A stretch of 64,000 bases of DNA from Dillenia suffruticosa (taxonomy: Eukaryota; Streptophyta; Magnoliopsida; Dilleniales; Dilleniaceae). A model generated the notes under the pieces. It was not told the origin of the DNA and did not search any database. It saw only the letters and a list, made by a program, of their open reading frames with translations. Positions 60,709 through 64,000 of the stretch are shown here, one piece after another. A program made the position numbers and the translations under genes. The number at the start of each line of letters is the position of its first letter. The first letter of the stretch is position 1. The stretch is taken from positions 315,001 to 379,000 of the forward strand of contig JAVTVX010000020.1 of assembly GCA_033439265.1 (NCBI GenBank). Direction: 5' to 3'.

Positions 60709-61590
60709 TCTTCCACTCACACATGAGGGTTAGACTCGCATATAATATGATTATTACAATCAAATATCAATTTCATACAGGTAAATGGATCATGTGACCT
60801 GCGAGAATACCAAGAGCTCTAGAGCTATACACCAGTTAAGGATATATAGCAACTCATAGTCAATGTGGTGATGAAGACATCTTATCTCGCTATACCCCAA
60901 ACCTATTTTACTCGACACAGTCAACGTATCTCTAATCTCTCAAAATAATGTAAGAGCATACTTGACTCAAATCCCTTCATGTATTCACAATTACATCTCT
61001 AAACATTAAGTCATAGATATAATTGACCGGTCTGTGAATATAGAGCAATGTGTCGGTCAAAGACAGTCTTCCTTTCATACTACTAACTTTTAATTTTATC
61101 TTAACTGCTTTCCTAGACAAGTATCGCAAAACCGAATCAACCATAATTTCTTAGTAACATGCTAAAGTAGCAATACTAAAATAAAATTTCAAGAGACAGA
61201 CAAAAGTCCTAAGAATATAAATTAGGGTTAAATGTAACCTCCGAGTCTCACACAATGAGATGAAGAGGGATGTACCATCTCAGTACCCATATAGTCATAT
61301 AAGCACACGTGGTATGAAACACGTGCTACGATATGCTATCTTTCCATCTGAAAGCGTATGTCTTATTTCTAAAAAGGGCATTGTACAGGTCTTAATCCAA
61401 GTGTGCACAATACCTGACTCGAGTTTTCCTTCTTACATGTCCTCAAGAAAATCTCACAATATCAAGGAAAAACTCACACCTGACTATTCGACAAGTCCAA
61501 TGGATTATGGGGAATCCATTTCGATTACTATATATGTATACTCAACCGGTAATCTCATCTTAATACTTAACTAAAGTGGCATATATGTGT
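60709..61590 (-). mobile_element. 3' internal fragment of a second copia-like element
   Basis: A polypurine-like tract directly precedes LTR A on minus. The DNA beyond it resembles the non-coding 3' internal part of copia elements (CATAGTCAATGTGGTGATGA style). This suggests LTR A was originally the 3' LTR of another element. No coding domain is seen. Confidence 0.5.
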
Positions 61591-61710
61591 GTTAGAGTGG
61601 AACTCTTTTCACGAACCGCGCCCTACTTTACATGTGTAAAGCAAGAACGTCAATTCGGGACACCCAACGCAAAATAATAAAATAAAGCTAAACTATTTTT
61701 TTTTATTTAA

Positions 61711-61866
61711 ATGATCGGATACTCTACTCTCTTAATCAAAAATTTTAATTTCAAATCTTGAGAATGATGAAAAAGGATTTAGGAGAGTCAATCCCTAAAA
61801 TAGGTCTCACAGTACTCAAACCAGATTAGTCGGATAAAATCCAGATACCGATGGTAAAAAAAAAAA
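61711..61866 (+). mobile_element. SINE shared by both duplicates
   Basis: ATCGGATACTCTACTCTCTT, TTTCAAATCTTGAGAATG, GGAGAGTCAATCCCTAAAAT, GATTAGTCGGATAAAATCC and an A tail. It is the positional equivalent of the SINE at 42827-42987. Confidence 0.75.
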
Positions 61867-61869
61867 CAC

Positions 61870-62096
61870 CAACGTGGGTTGGCTCAATTGGATGTGAGGT
61901 TGAGTACCCTTAAACATGACCGAGATTCGACTCCCGCTGGAAGTATCAGGCTCTCATGTGTATGGAGCGTTCCCCGTTGAGAGATCTGTCTTCCGAAAGG
62001 AGCCACTGCAACGGTCGGTTAGGATTAGTCGGGATAAAGTCCCGGCTACCGGACGGTATCCAATACATGGTATCAAAAAAAAAAAAAAAAAAAAAA
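61870..62096 (+). mobile_element. SINE unique to duplication copy 2
   Basis: A-box TTGGCTCAATTGG, B-box AGATTCGACTCC about 45 bases later, 3' part GATTAGTCGGGATAAAGTCC, CTACCGGACGGTATCC, and an A tail of about 23 bases. It sits in the A tail of the shared SINE and is absent from copy 1, so it inserted after the duplication, or was lost from copy 1. Confidence 0.85.
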
Positions 62097-62148
62097 ACTA
62101 ACGGGCTCGGGCCTGTTGAATTTTCAAAATGAAATGAAACTCCTATAT

Positions 62149-62163
62149 TGGGCTTAGGGCCCA
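62149..62163 (+). promoter_or_regulatory. Site II-type promoter motifs, copy 2
   Basis: TGGGCT and GGGCCCA, the same arrangement as in copy 1 (43037-43051). Confidence 0.45.
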
Positions 62164-62941
62164 TCTTTCTCGAATATCCTCGTGCTGCTCGAGCAAGGCA
62201 AAGGGAGATCTCAAACTCTCCAGGTGACACGGACAGGGACCGTGCGACGGTGTTGCAGAGGGAGCACTTAATTTGGCAGAGTGACGGCAAAATCTCAGGC
62301 AATGCTCTTTTTCCAATTTTTTTTAAAATTTAATCTTCATGGGGTGCTATGTACTGTTTTATTTTTTTCATATACGATGTTAATGAGTGCGGGATTTTGG
62401 CCAACAATACTTTAGGGTTTTCATTCGATTCAATTGAAAGCTATGATTTTGGAACGTGGCTGGTTAGGCACTAGCAGTAATTTGATGAAATCGAGGTCTT
62501 TCTTGTGCATTATGGTTAATGCTGCTTGATCACAATGCTCTTTATTTTGTTACCCGGTCACTTTCAGTCTGTCTAATGAATTCCTTTATTTATTTATTTA
62601 TTTTTAGTTATTTTGTTTCTTCAAATGTTTCCTTCTGTTAAACCCATTACGGAAATTGAACACAGTATTGTTGTTGGTACTGGTTTAGAATGCATTCCTA
62701 ATTAAATGCGGTTGTTTGTGTTCATTCAATTCCACTTTCGCTTATGTCAATCTGATATTTCTGTTTTCATAGTAGCTAATATTCTTTGGAGCATTGTAGA
62801 CCTTCTGTTTCTGTGCACCTGTACGCGTGTTTGCAGGCTTGTAACAACATGTCCTTAGATGGAATGAGGGTTCCGCTGACCTCATTAGGTTTTTGTGATT
62901 TGTTTGAAAATGATTTATGATCTAGGAGAAAGCCGGATGGC

Positions 62942-64000
62942 ATGTGCTCTACTACTGTTCATCTAAGGGGAGCGGTAGAAGGAAAAGTGGGACCACCTGT
63001 TGGCCTTGTCGACATAGGTGTCAGCGATACCGCTTATTTCTTCCGTGTTTCTTTGCCTAGTGTAAAGAGGGATCAGTGTAAGACTCTAATTCCTTACACT
63101 TGTGTTTTCATCATCCGGTAGTGTTTGGAGATTCATTTGTTGGATTTTATGTTTTCGCCCTCTCAACCTTGTGGGACGAATTTTGCAATTGATGAATAGA
63201 GTGGGAGTAATGTGAAATAATAGAAGAAAAATAAAAAAGATATTGAATTTTGGCATGGTTTGAAATGGCTTCTGTTCTGAATTTTAGTGTCTTCTTGACA
63301 GCAATATGAACAATTCAACGACTCCATTTTGGAGCACTGGATGCAAGTCTTACTTTGTTGCTTCTTAGGTTTCAAAATCTGGGGCTGACTTTAGATCTTC
63401 AATTTCAGGTCAACTACGCTGTGAGATTGAATGTGATGGTAAGGTTCGTATTGAAGGAGTGATAACCAAATCTGGACGAATCCTGAGAGATTCTTCAAAA
63501 GTATATGAGATGAAAGTCCAGCAACTCTGCCCTCCAGGACCATTCACAGTTTCTTTTAATTTGCCAGGACCAGTGGACCCCAGATTGTTTTCACCTGACT
63601 TTAAGTCAGACGGCATTTTGGAAGGGGTGGTGGTGAAATGCAAAGTTCCTGGTGTTCAGGTAGGTGGGTATCAGTGACTTCTGCAAACTCCATTGCAATG
63701 CTGTGTTGGAGCTCATTGGTGAAAGCAGAAATTGCATTTGTATTTAAATTCCATAGTAATTAGCCTTTTGGTTTGGTTTATTGTAAGGAACTCTTAACTG
63801 ATAGATGGGCCTCAGGATCAGGCATAGCTCAAATACGAGATTGTTATTTGATGTCGCTGAATGTTGATCTGGTGGCTGCATCTCATCCCCTTCTCTTTGA
63901 ACCTTGCATAAATGAAGTATAGCCTTCTGCGCAGTGTTTGTATTATTTCTCCTGTTATAATCTTGTTGTGTTTTTGATTTCATACATTGGTAATAGATGG
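62942..64000 (+). CDS. Short alpha-crystallin domain protein, copy 2 (runs off the window)
   Basis: Exons 62942-63077 and 63409-63659 are visible; the last exon expected by comparison with copy 1 is beyond the window. Exon A differs from copy 1 at four of 45 residues (Ser10Arg, Arg15Lys, Ala30Thr, Ala37Ser). Exon B is identical in all 83 residues and, as far as I can see, in every base. Domain content and caveats are as for copy 1: IDM2/IDM3-like alpha-crystallin fold with no N-terminal region found. Confidence 0.65.

Larger units (their letters stand above)
61594..64000 (+). repeat. Direct duplication, copy 2 (partner 42702-44862)
   Basis: Starts AGAGTGGAACTCTTTTCACG and runs off the window end. 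Relative to copy 1 it has an extra SINE (61870-62096), an extra 26-base segment (about 62689-62714) and scattered substitutions up to about 63340. From there to 64000 it looks identical to copy 1 with a constant offset of 19138 bases. Confidence 0.93.

Noticed and set aside
61870..61990. tRNA gene candidate
   Set aside because: A and B boxes are present, but no cloverleaf acceptor stem could be seen, and the segment continues into a SINE body with A tail.

Overview
This is plant nuclear DNA, most likely from a woody eudicot. Genes are split by many short-exon introns, intergenic DNA is AT-rich, GA/CT microsatellites are abundant, and SINEs, a hAT-type MITE and a Ty1/copia element fill the gaps. 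I cannot name the species from sequence alone.

Layout. (1) 0.2-9.1 kb: a tandem array of cinnamoyl-CoA-reductase-like genes on + in graded decay: one intact six-exon gene, one copy with several frameshifts, and one lone first exon. Two introns of the intact gene use GC-AG splice sites, and both GC donors are kept in the decayed copy. (2) 11.4-14.6 kb: an RRM RNA-binding protein gene with a probable third GC-AG intron. (3) 17.7-20.9 kb: a SWI3B-type SWI/SNF subunit. (4) 24.5-30.7 kb: a two-AT-hook AHL protein. (5) 32.3-38.4 kb on -: an SDR42E-type dehydrogenase, complete except for one in-frame TAA. (6) 39.7-40.5 kb on -: a small HMA-fold protein without the metal-binding cysteines. (7) 43.0-45.3 kb and 61.6-64.0 kb: two direct copies, 19.1 kb apart, of a short alpha-crystallin-domain gene related to the IDM2/IDM3 group. 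(8) 45.4-50.8 kb: a PHT1 phosphate-transporter relic followed by an intact PHT1 gene whose upstream region carries two P1BS (PHR1-binding) motifs. (9) 51.5-61.6 kb: a transposon-rich block with a hAT MITE (8-bp target duplication), a long-armed foldback element with a purine-rich core, and a dead, chimeric copia element.

The genes do not form a pathway; this is ordinary plant gene neighbourhood. The most informative signals are evolutionary. They are the GC-AG introns shared by paralogs, a sharp switch from diverged to apparently identical sequence inside the alpha-crystallin duplication (probable gene conversion), a SINE present in only one duplicate, the nonsense codon in the SDR gene, and GA tracts lying against four start codons. 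I found no sign of a wholly new biological system.

Exon boundaries come from reading splice signals, reading-frame continuity and family similarity by eye. No alignment, expression data or database search was available.
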